The notes below the pieces were generated by a model. It had not been told where the DNA came from. It made no database searches and was given only the letters and a program-made list of their open reading frames with translations. A stretch of DNA of 64,000 nucleotides from Amia ocellicauda (Eukaryota > Chordata > Actinopteri > Amiiformes > Amiidae), in contig NC_089855.1 of NCBI RefSeq assembly GCF_036373705.1, forward strand, positions 31,894,719 through 31,958,718, written 5' to 3'. Made by a program: the position numbers and the translations under genes. This document shows positions 38,392 to 63,548 of this stretch, one piece after another. Position 1 is the first letter of the stretch. Every line of letters begins with the position of its first letter.

Positions 38392-41300
38392 ATGACACAG
38401 GACGTTGTTGTTGGCATGGAGAGCTGTGCCATCACGGTGCTGAAGAGGGCCGTGGAGCTCGACACAAGCGCACGCTTCCAGGAGTCTCTCGTCTGCTATC
38501 AAGAGGGCATACAGCTGCTGCTGGACGTGCTGAAAGGTAAAGGGGAAACCTTAGTGTGGATTATTCAAGATGACAGGGTTTCAGAGCCATAGCTGAACAC
38601 TGCTAGTATGCATTGGTCTAATTATTTTTTCTTCCTGGGAATGAGCAGATTTGCTTTCAGCAGTGTGCCATGTCTTCCAAATGCATGCCATCCCATTTTC
38701 AGTCTTTTGATTAAATCCTTAAGATCTCCATTAGCGCTAATTTATTGTCCCAAGATAGACATAACTGTTGACTTCAAGTATCTTTTCATCTACTTCAATT
38801 GTCTAGTTTTAACAAAGCTATTAAACATGACAAACCCCCATGTGGAAACATCTTGGGGAGGCCTTCATCCATTAGTGGATCGATATAAGCTGATGGAGAT
38901 GTGCTGGGACTGTGAAACCAGCCCACATAGAAAACTGATCCGAGAAGATGTTTATAGTTGAACACCCCAGTGAGTCATGTTTGGCTAAGAGTTAAACACT
39001 GCTCTGTCTCCCAATAGCTGTCAAGGATGACTCAAAGAAGGCACACTACAGGGGGAAGATCAAGGGGTACATGGAAAGAGCAGAGCAGATCAAAGTCCAC
39101 TTGCAACAAGCAAAAGAAGGTATTGACTTGGGAGTGTCAAGAGTGAGTCAGAGTGGTTCATAAAAATTAAAAATATGTAAGCATAAATTGCTCAGACTGA
39201 ATCCTGGTTGATCCTCAAAATCCCATAATACCGAGTTCAGACAAAATACAATAGCATTTTAAGACCCTTACGTTTTTCGTTTTATCTTTTTGCAGAAGGT
39301 AAATATCACGAGCAGATAAAAATCACAGAGAATGCCACAGGCTACAGCTATGAGAAACTTTTCAAGCCTTACATCACCGAGGCCTTAACGGAAGTCTGTG
39401 TGGAAGATCCCTACATCAGACACATTCATCAGGTAAACACTCCCAATCCTAACCACAACATTATTTAGTATGGCATGGCAATGGGGAGATTTTCATCCAG
39501 GTGCTGACCATTACGTTCAGTTTCAGAGATATTTCAAAGTTACCCAGGGTTAAGCCAAAATGCCATATACATATCAAATTCAACTTGACGGCCCTGAATA
39601 CATTTAAATTACACCTGCAGACAAATCTGGTCTTCCCTTTACTTTGAGTTATTCACTGTAATGTTTTTTTTCAGTGTTGGGTGTGCATAAGTAGTTAATT
39701 TAGTACTGTTGTGCATATGTAGTTCCTTGTACTTGAATAGAAATGTAGTTTGTCTTGAATTGAAGTGTCTACTAAGTTAATTTACTAAAGTTACCATCGT
39801 AATTTAGCTAATTGAGTGATAGTTTAAGCTACTGATCTAAACACCTGGTTTTCTTAGATTATCCCTGGAAAAGGTATATGAAAATGAAAACGGCACAGCA
39901 CCTTTGTAGTAGTCTTTATGGTTTAGCAGGTTTTAAAATGGTTTCCATAGGTCAGTCACAGATGACAGCTTGTCCTTTCTCTTTTACAGCTGTATAACTT
40001 CTTGCGGTTCTGTGAAATGCTGTTAAAGGCTCCTTGCAAAGTCAAAAAGATTAATCTCCTGACATCTCGGGATGAAGTAAGTTCTCTCAAGCACCATAAT
40101 GTAGTGCACTGTCTCCCTGCTTAATTCAAGGCAACAGCCCGACTCCAATGTATCTTCCTGATAAAAGCATTAAGATAATGGTAATGTGCAATCAGACATA
40201 TCTTATTTAATGTAAAGTCCCCCTCCTGTAATACTGAATCACAGTCTTGTCTGGAGGTCGTGTAAGGTCACAGATGCACAAGAAATGTTTTCTTGCCGGT
40301 TTTAGATGCTAATAGAAATGTGACATCTGAATTGCAATGTGTAGAATACATAGTGCCATTTTCGACTGATTTTATACATTTTGAACACTGGCGGCTGTTC
40401 ACAGGAAATGTTTTGACCACTTCTATCGTAAATCAGAAGAATAAGCGTTTCTCAATGTCTTCCCAGTAAGATTTGTGGTACTTGCAGACTGAGAAATGTG
40501 CCTATCTAAAAGTAACCATTTACAGTTAGGTCCATAAATATTTGGACACAATGACACAATTGTCATCATTTTGGCTCTGTACGCCACCAAAATGGACTTG
40601 AAAGGAAACAATCAAGGTATGTTTTAAGTGTAGACTTTAATCTTTAATTTGAGGGTAGTTACATCCAGATTACAGTGTAGGAATTACACCCATTTTTATA
40701 TGTGGTCCCCCCAATTTTAAGGGCTCAAAAGTATTTGGAGAAACTAACATAATCATTAATTAAATTGTGAGTTTCAATACTTTGTTGCAAATCCTTTGTA
40801 GTCAATGACTGCCTGAAATCTGGAACCCATAGACATCACCAGATGCTGGGTTTCTTCCCTGGTGAACTGTCATAAGCCATTAAATATGTGGTATGGAGCT
40901 TCTGCTAAACTTTTGTCTTTTTCTTCTAGATAGATTTGATTTGATATGATTGAAAATGAGCCAAACTCACAAACTCACTTTTTAATTAAAATGGCTTTTT
41001 GGCCTTATTGGATTTTTCTAAACAGAGCAGTCTGTTTTATGTTTAATTTCATGGTCAATTATAAGGTGTAATAAGTTGCTTTAGTCCACTTGCCAAATCT
41101 TATGTTAATATGCTAACAGGATGCTAATCAGACATTTACGTTACATCTATATATCTATCTATATCCACATACACAGACATACTCCACCCAAGACCCACAT
41201 CAAATGTCTCTACCCTGCCCATTCCCAGTCCTCGCCACTGTCAAGAGAACACAAGAGAGAGCGCTAAACTCATTCCCTGAGTGGTTGTCTCCAGAAACAC

Positions 41301-42579
41301 ACCCCAAATTCCTCTACAGACTCACAGAAGTTGAGTCCATTGGATTACCCCACATGCAGGCCTCCAAGCTCTCACTTGCTCAAATAAAAGATGAAAGTCT
41401 ATACTTAAAGCACATCTTGATTGTTTCCTTTCAAGTCCATTGTGGTTTCGTACAGAGCCAAAATGATAACAATTATGTCACTGTCCAAATATTTATGGAC
41501 CTAACTGTACTGTTCAGTGACTGTTGTATTTCTTGCTGCACTCTTCATAACAAGAGATGAGTTATTGGACAGTCAATTGTTTTCAGCACACGGCTGTTTT
41601 TCCTCCATTCAGGGTGAAAGCAACTCACTGCAAGCTACTGTGCTTCATGAGATCACGCAGTCCCTGCAGAGTCATGGGGTAGCACTGGACACTCAATTTT
41701 CCTCCACCATTCACGACCGGGAAATCAGGTTGGTGGTTTCTAACCACACTCATTATCACACCCTTTGAATAATAAAGAGGACTCAGAAATAGCTTAAGCT
41801 AAAATGTCTAAATACTGCACTTAACCCTAGCCCCTGCCTGACTGTATCACATTTTCACATCTGAGCAGTAACGGGTGTAGATGTGAATGAAATGTTGGAA
41901 TTGTTGGTCCACTAGTCCCACAGTAAAATGTAATGGGATGATCAAATGGAACAAATCAGTATAAATACAGAATGCTCTGCAAGATTATTAGAAATTAATC
42001 GAAGACAAATATTGATTGTATGACTAAATGCCCCAGGGTATATGAATCCATGCCAGCCAACAAGTAGTTATAATTTGAAGAAAGACATTTCATGGTAAGA
42101 ATTACTACAAAACCAGACCTGTATTGCCTTTTTTCGGTCGAGAATGTCCGTACATTGTCATAATAATTGTCCCCATTTGCACTGCCAGTATATAAAGTCA
42201 ATCCTGTTTCAATCATTTCTACAGGTTCAACAATGGCTGGATAATCAAGATTGGAAGAGGCCTGGACTACTTTAAGAAGCCACAGGCAAGTCCTTTTCAT
42301 TATTTTGTCCTAAATAAGCAATATGTGAGAGTCTGGACTCTTGCATACCTGTACATTTTTTCTTTTTCTTAAGGAAGCAATTTAGCACTGTTAGGTACTT
42401 CCATTTCCCTTGAAATGAAGCAGCTTTTATCCTGTAAAAATACTGGCCACAAATACTTTTTCTTGTGTTTCTGTGTCCCACAGGGCAAATATTCCATTGG
42501 GTATTGTGATTATGACCTGAGACCATGCCAAGAGACCACAGTTGACGTTTTCCACACAAAGCACACAAAGACAGCATGA
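38392..42579 (+). CDS. mitd1: MIT domain-containing protein 1, complete
   Basis: A midbody protein that binds ESCRT-III tails and membranes and helps time abscission in cytokinesis. Coding exons 38392-38536, 39018-39119, 39296-39432, 39990-40076, 41613-41728, 42225-42285 and 42484-42579 total 744 nt, giving 247 residues (human 249). The N-terminal MIT three-helix bundle covers about residues 8-85, including LKRAVELD and ALVCYQEGI-like SLVCYQEGI. The C-terminal phospholipase D-like membrane-binding domain includes [45 protein letters not shown] and [14 protein letters not shown]. Intron 6 starts with GC, not GT. Intron 4 (1.5 kb) holds a Tc1-type element. An AATAAA at 43027-43032 is a plausible poly(A) signal. 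Confidence 0.96.
40523..41507. mobile_element. Non-autonomous Tc1-like element with long inverted repeats
   Basis: The 985 bp element in mitd1 intron 4 begins CAGTTAGGTCCATAAATATT and ends with its complement, flanked by TA (40521-40522 and 41508-41509). The inverted repeats extend about 130 bp, through a GGAAACAATCAAG block and a TAGACTTT block, with scattered mismatches. The interior (about 40660-41375) has no recognisable transposase frame. Confidence 0.9.
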
Positions 42580-43452
42580 CTTGATGAGTTTTTTGTTGCT
42601 TTTCATCCACTGAAGTACCTTTTATTCACCCAGCCCACGAAGCTCATTGGGACTACTCCTGCTAATACCTAATATGTATCATTAATTAATGAATCCCTGT
42701 TTTTTATTCTTTAATTCTTCCTGTAGTTGCACTGAAGTGATCACAACATAAAAAATGCAAGGATCCTGTCTTTTTGCTTTAAAAAAACAACTAAAAAAAC
42801 GACCATTCTATTTTGCAACACTGAGTGTAAAACTGACCACAGCCAAATATGAAAGTGCTTTTTTATACACAATGAAATAATCAAATGTAAAGTTGACACT
42901 GTTATTCATATTATCTTTGAATGTGTTATTAAATTAAATATTTTATATCTGAAATAGAAATGCCTTTATCTGGGTTATTCATAATCTAAAATGTAATTTA
43001 AATGCATCAAAATTTCAGGTTGTAACAATAAAAGGGGGTGAATACTTCGTGTAGCAGCTGTATGTCCAGTCATAATATATAGGCTTAACAAACCCTATCA
43101 CTTAATAATGAACAGGAACTGAAATGCATAGTATATTTATTAAAATAATTCAGGTCTATATTAAACTTGTGCAACAGACCAACCAGCAATTATATTTCTT
43201 AGCAGATGACCTTATCGGGGGTGATAATTATTACAATATATTACATTTTTACATATAATTACCTGTTTGTTTGCATTTACTGGAGCAATCTAGCTACAGT
43301 ACCTTGCTCAAGAACACAACAGCAGTATCCCACGACCTCCAGTGTCCTAACCACTCCTCCACACTGATGCAGTGGGAAATGTGTTCACCATCACATGCAT
43401 CTAAAGCTCAGTGGATTTACCACACAATGTCCGTATACAAGCCGAAGATGCC
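42580..43452. other. Tail-to-tail spacer between mitd1 and lipt1
   Basis: The mitd1 3' UTR probably ends soon after AATAAA at 43027-43032. The rest is AT-rich and includes a SINE copy. There is no coding exon. Confidence 0.6.
43196..43372 (-). mobile_element. tRNA-derived SINE copy between mitd1 and lipt1
   Basis: On the minus strand it shows GTCGTGGGATACTGCTGTTG, then TTCTTGAGCAAGGTACTGTA, GATTGCTCCAGTAAA and a tail resembling GATAAGG...TCTGCTAAG. It is the same family as the copy at 19998-20195, but lacks much of the tRNA-like head. Confidence 0.7.
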
Positions 43453-43458
43453 TTTATT
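43453..43458 (-). terminator. lipt1: Candidate lipt1 poly(A) signal
   Basis: AATAAA on the minus strand begins only about 12 nt after the lipt1 stop codon, which would make a very short 3' UTR unless a further site is used. Confidence 0.5.
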
Positions 43459-43469
43459 TTAAAAGCTCT

Positions 43470-44582
43470 TCACATGACCGCAGCCACGCTGTCGCACAGG
43501 ATATTCCACTTGTTTCGGATCTCGCTGCCCTGCGGACACGTCCTGAGCACGGCGGCCGTCAGCACCGCGGTCTCGCCGGGACAGAACCTGCCGCCGATCA
43601 GCTGCGCGGCCAGCTCGTCGCACAGGGCAGCCGGCAGCCAGTCCGCGGGCAGCTCGACGCGGCACGACTCGATCAGGCCGTTCCTCACGCCCATCCTCAG
43701 CGCGGCGCTGCTGCTGGAGCTCCCGTCGCGCACCTCAAAACCGCTCCTGACGCTGAATTTCGGCGTCTTCCCGTACACCCACTCCCAGGTCTTTAAGTCC
43801 TGAGCCATCCGACGTATACCCGGCAGAGAGATCTCATCAGTCGGGTCGATGTCCGAGACACGGTGGTCCAAGCCGTACTGCGCGCTGTACTCCGCCGCCA
43901 CCGCGTCCATGACGGCCCGGCAGTCTAAGCTGGGGTCTTCATCCTGCAGGTTCTTCACCGGGGAAGGCACGCTCGGGGTGGCGTTGCTCTGGATTCCCTG
44001 ACAGGAGCTTCTCAGCACGGCCGAGAGCAGGGACCGGTCGGAGCCGCACAGCAGGGTACAGTGGTGGTAGGCGGAGACCCGGCCCAGTTTGGCGGCGGTG
44101 CCCGAGATTTTGTACCCCCCGTTCAGCAGGATGTCAAATCTTTCCGTCGCCCGCACGTCGAGGCCGGGTCGGAGCTGCTGCAGCGCGCTGGTCACCACCC
44201 TCAGATTCCTCACCCGGTCGTATTTCTTCCTGGACGTGAAGAAGGTCATGTTGATGTTGCCCAGGTCGTGGTACACCGTCCCGCCGCCGCTGCGCCTCCT
44301 GGCCAACGCTACGCCCCTGTCCCGCATCAGCCTCAGGTTGCACTCCTGCCAGGGGTTCTGGTGTCTGCCGATCACGACGGCCGGCGTGTTTTTCCACAGC
44401 AAAAGCAGGGTCCTGCTCTGCAAGTCGACGTGGTCGTGAATCCAGTCCTCCAAAGCCAGGTTCTCATACACATCCGTGGACAGCGATTTCAAGACCAGAC
44501 CCCGGCCACCCTCCTGGGCAAGGCTCGTCAGTGTGCGTAAGTGCGGGTTAACACACGGGTTAAGGGCAGTCCTGATTAGCAT
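43470..44582 (-). CDS. lipt1: Lipoyltransferase 1 (lipoyl amidotransferase), complete
   Basis: A mitochondrial enzyme that moves lipoyl groups onto the E2 subunits of the 2-oxoacid dehydrogenases. It is a single uninterrupted frame of 370 residues (human 373), as in mammals where the coding region is also intronless. The BPL/LplA fold is plain: ENLALEDWI (about 40-48), NTPAVVIGRHQNPWQECN (65-82), the ligand loop RRSGGGTVYHDLGN (96-109) and the catalytic-lysine region GGYKISGTAAK (155-165, Lys158). The C-terminal accessory domain includes WEWVYGKTPKF. The N-terminus MLIRTALNPCVNPHLRTL suits a mitochondrial presequence. The coding exon is much more GC- and CpG-rich than its surroundings, which creates long spurious frames on the other strand. 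Confidence 0.97.
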   Translation of the reverse strand: MLIRTALNPCVNPHLRTLTSLAQEGGRGLVLKSLSTDVYENLALEDWIHDHVDLQSRTLLLLWKNTPAVVIGRHQNPWQECNLRLMRDRGVALARRRSGGGTVYHDLGNINMTFFTSRKKYDRVRNLRVVTSALQQLRPGLDVRATERFDILLNGGYKISGTAAKLGRVSAYHHCTLLCGSDRSLLSAVLRSSCQGIQSNATPSVPSPVKNLQDEDPSLDCRAVMDAVAAEYSAQYGLDHRVSDIDPTDEISLPGIRRMAQDLKTWEWVYGKTPKFSVRSGFEVRDGSSSSSAALRMGVRNGLIESCRVELPADWLPAALCDELAAQLIGGRFCPGETAVLTAAVLRTCPQGSEIRNKWNILCDSVAAVM

Positions 44583-46700
44583 GGCGAGGGCTTGGAGTCC
44601 CGGCGCGGATTTCTGTACAGATCGGAGAGATCAATAGTGTCACAACAGCACGCAACTGCGCCCAGCTGTCGGAAGAGGGTTGTATTTCCGGGGTCAAGTG
44701 AAGGTCAAGCATGCGCACAGGGGGATATGTATGAATAGCAATGCCCCCCGTCTACAGCGGCCCCTACTGGCAGTGTATTGTATGTTTGGACAATCATTCT
44801 GTGGATTCTCTTGCATTGCTTGGGAACGGCATGATCTTATTGTTCCATGTGGTGTATATTATGAATACACATTGTTTTAATATACTTTCACTATAGGGGA
44901 GAGAATATGATCATAATTGACAGTTGTTTAAATTGAAAATGGATCTCAGATCTTGGAAATAATGACTATCCGGTCGTATTTACACGTTAGTCCCACTTCA
45001 ATACTCTGGCTTCCCTGGAGGTAATGCTATTTTAATGTAATCATGCCTACATTATAATCACTGAGAACAGATGTGTAGATAAAACATAGGGTAGAAAAGC
45101 TATTTACTGCATATTTTGTCTATTTTGGGTTCTATGACAATGTTTCCAATTGATGAACACTTACACAGGAATCAAAGACCTGCTCTTAAATGCGTTTGAG
45201 CTAAAAATGGAGAAGAAATGGGTTGAGCATGTTAGTGCATATTGTTTCCTTCACAAACTTTACAATGGACCAGCCTGTTTAGGTTTTTCTGTGTTTCTGA
45301 TTGAAGTTGAAATTAGAAGTAATACTGATAACAAATTAAAAACATCGCTATTTAATCTCTTCTTTGGAGGGTTCTTTGCAGGGGAGAAAACTGACAGGTA
45401 AATTCAGAGAAAATCAAAATTGACCAAGCACTGCTCAGTTTTAGAGCATAATTCAATGAGGAAACTTTTAATTGGAGAGCTGTTGTCAACATCCAAAGCC
45501 TTTGGTTCAAACGTATAGCACAGGTGTACCCCATTGCAAAGATTTGTGGTCACAATATGGTGTGCAATTTCTACACATATTATTTACATCTTGTTACGTA
45601 CTTCATGGGGGTAAGACATATACATATATAACCGCATTGTTTTTCCTTTTACTTCAGCCATCCCTAAGTTGCCATCTTCAGTTGCTATTTCAACCCAACC
45701 ACCAATGGCATCCACTCAAATAGCAGGTTTCTCTCTGTAATGAGACATTGAAATGTCTTGCGTATTTCACTTTGGAAGAAATTACACATTAACACACACA
45801 CAAGCAGCCTCTTAGCATAGTCCCAACTGTTATTTACAACAGATTTTTTGATTCAGATTCATTCATTTATTTTTTCTTGAAGTAATGCATATATTGTTAT
45901 TAGGGAACTAGTTTATTTCAAACACTTTCTTTTTCACATAAAGCTGCAAACTCTTCTCTTTTAGCTGGAAAAGATGCACAATGTATCTTGTGGTATTGTG
46001 TGTGTGGATGTGGGAGATTTTACACTTGTAACACAATACAAGCCGATGGTGTTTGCTATTATGGAAGCAAAACAACCATTAAAACATTCCTGTAATAGTT
46101 TTGAATCAGAATGAAAAGCTCATTGATAAGAAAGTTTTGTTTTACACAACGCCAGTCTGGGTTGGCAAGTCAAGACTTGCAAGTTAAACAAATAAGCACG
46201 GATAATTCATTGGTTGATAACCAGGTAAGATAGGTGTAGCTTGTATACGTAGTGGGCTTTAATTATTGCTTTCCTGGGCTGCTGGAATTGTCTTCCTTTG
46301 AATAGTGGAGCTACACTACAGCTCAAAATGGATTGCAACAGTAATACAGAGGGAGTACAAGAGGTAAGAATTAATATGGACAGATTCAAAAACCTCAGTC
46401 TGGATATAAAGAGAAAATCTGTAATTATATATACATATTTTTCAGATCAGAGATTTTTTTAAAACCATGCATGAATAAACATTGTGTTACCTATAATCAT
46501 TTATTAACTTTTAGTCTTTAAGCATGACCTGGATATTGCATTTAATTGATTCTTGTAGGGTAGATTACAATTTTAAATCCCTTGCTTGCAAGATCGGGGA
46601 TTAAAAACAGCACAGGTGTGGGCAAACAACATAGAAAGCCACGTCGGATCCTGAACACAAACATCCTGCTGCTTTTCCTTCGGTTTCCACGTGTCGCCGC
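44583..46700. other. Spacer upstream of lipt1 and tsga10
   Basis: The first ~150 bp is CpG-rich and is the likely lipt1 promoter, possibly also driving leftward and rightward transcripts. The rest is AT-rich. A possible tiny coding exon at 46328-46363 (described separately) is the only exon-like signal. An 83-codon frame at 45150-45401 has no family match. Confidence 0.45.
46328..46363 (+). other. tsga10: Candidate tsga10 start micro-exon A
   Basis: A possible acceptor (CTACACTACAG) is followed by CTCAAAATGG, a strong Kozak context. Twelve codons (MDCNSNTEGVQE) then lead to a GTAAGA donor in phase 0, the phase needed by the exon at 48613. It lies upstream of the X-box promoter, so it would need an earlier start site. 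Unproven. Confidence 0.25.
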
Positions 46701-46970
46701 TTTATTGTAAAAGCTGTTGTCCGGTACGCGAGGTTTCCAAGACAACGGACGCAAACGGCAGCAGATCTGCCTCCTGATTGGCTGGCGGGGTGAGCGCTGT
46801 GTAGTGATGGACTGTGATTCGACTGTGCAACTCTGAGAGGAAAGCGGTTTATTACTACTGTAAGTGCTGAGGGAAGAGAAACAACCACAGCCCGTTTACA
46901 AACCTGTCCTACAATTCAATTCAATCCCTCGAACCCTTGAATTGAAAGCTCCATTGGAAACAACGGCAAA
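46700..46970 (+). promoter_or_regulatory. tsga10: tsga10 promoter and non-coding exon 1
   Basis: A CCAAT box (ATTGG, 46777-46781) and an RFX X-box-like site precede a leader that ends at a good donor, GGCAAA followed by GTAAGT (46971). The only ATG in this leader (46806) opens a ten-codon frame that stops at once, so the exon looks non-coding. The exact transcription start is unknown. Confidence 0.55.
46733..46746. promoter_or_regulatory. RFX X-box-like site
   Basis: GTTTCCAAGACAAC fits the loose X-box pattern GTHNYYATRRNAAC with one mismatch (AA for the central AT). It lies about 30 bp from a CCAAT box in the promoter of a centriole/cilium-related gene, where RFX factors are known to act. 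Confidence 0.5.
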
Positions 46971-47251
46971 GTAAGTAGTGTCATTGGGACCCTGATCTAA
47001 AACCTGAAATGATTATTTGCGTAATTGTGTCTAGTACAGCTCAAGCAAATGAAACTAATGCAGTCGGTGCCCGTGTGCTTTAGTCGTGTGAATGAATGCT
47101 CATGCGATTGTATGTGAACTGAGAGGGGTGGGAGAGCAGGCAAGCGTGCCAGCTTTGCTCCTAAGAAACGCCTATCTTAAGATAGCATTAGGTTAAGTGT
47201 AGCACTGAGGGGATTTGTGTGCACAGCGATCATTGTGCAGTTAAGGAGGGA

Positions 47252-47269
47252 ATGGGAAGCAATGCAGCG
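47252..47269 (+). other. tsga10: Candidate tsga10 start micro-exon B
   Basis: An acceptor-like ATTGTGCAG (ending 47240) is followed by GGGAATGG and six codons (MGSNAA) ending at a GTAATG donor in phase 0. It lies downstream of the X-box promoter, which fits gene order better than candidate A. The exon would be tiny and the donor is only fair. Confidence 0.25.
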
Positions 47270-48084
47270 GTAATGTGCATGCACTCTCCTTAGTGCAATG
47301 TGAACAGATCAAGCACATCCACGCTTTCTGGCCATCGTCCCTCAAAATGTAGACTAAACACAAGAGCGAGCGCATGCGTATTGTTGTGTCAGTTGTGCAG
47401 CGTTGCAGACCGTGTGCAGTTTCACTTCAGAAACGTTACCTGGGTTAATGCGCTCAATCACACATCGCATGGGCAATATTGAGATTTAATACGTTGTTCC
47501 ACCAGATTTGAATATAGTGCTAGACTAGTGCTGAGCTGGGTCTGTCAAGCCAGCTGATCTAATCAACGGTGACACTTTAAATAACAACATATGTATGCAA
47601 AACTAGACTTCATCTTGAAAATCCTGAACTGATGCCTAAATTAACTCTGAAATGAGAAAATGCAAATACAATGCAAGAGGCCTGCAATCATCGCAAAACA
47701 CATCTTTTCAGTCACACGTTCACCTCCCCCTCACTCAAATATTGATGTCCAGTACTGATATTGATCATGATGGAGGCCTGTCAGATGGAGGCCCCAAGAG
47801 TCAACGGCTTATCGGACATTAGCATGAGAACATGTCAAATACGTTTGGTTTCTTCACAGGGAGTACTGTCGGACAGTCCCCTGCTGTAGAGGGATTTTGT
47901 ACAGAGACACTTGTTTGAGATTATTAACCCTTATCATATATGACCTCCCCTTGCCCATTCATATCTAGGGAGTGGCTGTCCATAGAAATTCAGCTTGAAC
48001 CTTCAGTTCTCTCTAGGCTGAATCAGTGTTCAGCTAATTCTGAAAAGATGTATGTGATTAATAGTAGTTTAATGAACAACACTT

Positions 48085-48475
48085 ATTAGAACATCAAGTT
48101 TACAAACGAGAGGAGGCCATGCGACCCATTGTGCTCGTTTGGTGTCCATTAATAACTAAGTGATCCAAGGATCCTATCCAGTCTATTTTAAAATGTTCCC
48201 AAATTTTCAGCTTCAACCACATCGCTGGGGAGTTTGTTGCAGATTGTGACTACTCTCTGTGTGAAGAAATGTCTCCTGTTTTCTGTCTTGAATGCCTTGA
48301 AGCCCAATTTCCATTTGTGTCCCCGGGTGCGTGTGTCCCTGCTGATCTGGAAAAGCTCCTCTGGTTTGATGTGGTCGATGCCTTTCATGATTTTGAAGAC
48401 TTGAATCGAGTCCCCATGTAGTCTTTTCTGTTCCAGGGTGAAAAGGTTCAGTTCCCTCAGTTGACCCACATGTAT
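48085..48475 (-). mobile_element. 3' end of a non-LTR retrotransposon (LINE) ORF2, degraded
   Basis: The minus-strand frame 48188-48469 encodes a reverse-transcriptase tail with QVFKIMKGIDHI, FQISRDTRTRGHKWKL and FFTQRVVTICNKLPSDVVEA, a common L2/CR1-like ending in fish genomes. The flank with CAAACGAGAGGAGGCCAT belongs to the same repeat. It ends 140 bp before a tsga10 exon. Confidence 0.8.
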
Positions 48476-48612
48476 TGCTTTTATTTAATTATTTCAACTA
48501 CAACTGTATGTGGTTACTGGGCACTGGCTTTCCATTGCTGGGGGTGTTAGAGCAGTATTAATTTGTTAGGCTCACCCTTTTTGATCAGTGGCTGTTGGTT
48601 GTGTCTTGACAG

Positions 48613-63548
<14,936 letters not shown>

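Noticed and set aside
38608-38961. 117-codon frame in mitd1 intron 1
   Set aside because: It lies between two exons that join in frame without it, and has no conserved content.
41204-41560. 118-codon frame in mitd1 intron 4
   Set aside because: It spans the interior and right inverted repeat of a transposon, so it is not a host gene.
44061-44540. 159-codon open frame opposite lipt1
   Set aside because: It lies wholly antisense to the conserved lipt1 exon. Its low-complexity Pro/Arg/Val content is what GC-rich codon usage on the other strand produces.
45150-45401. Possible extra upstream tsga10 exon
   Set aside because: The frame has no resemblance to CEP135 or TSGA10, and no paired splice sites in the needed phase.
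48607-48612. Extending the first tsga10 exon upstream to find a start codon
   Set aside because: An in-frame TGA lies immediately before the acceptor CAG, so the exon cannot extend.
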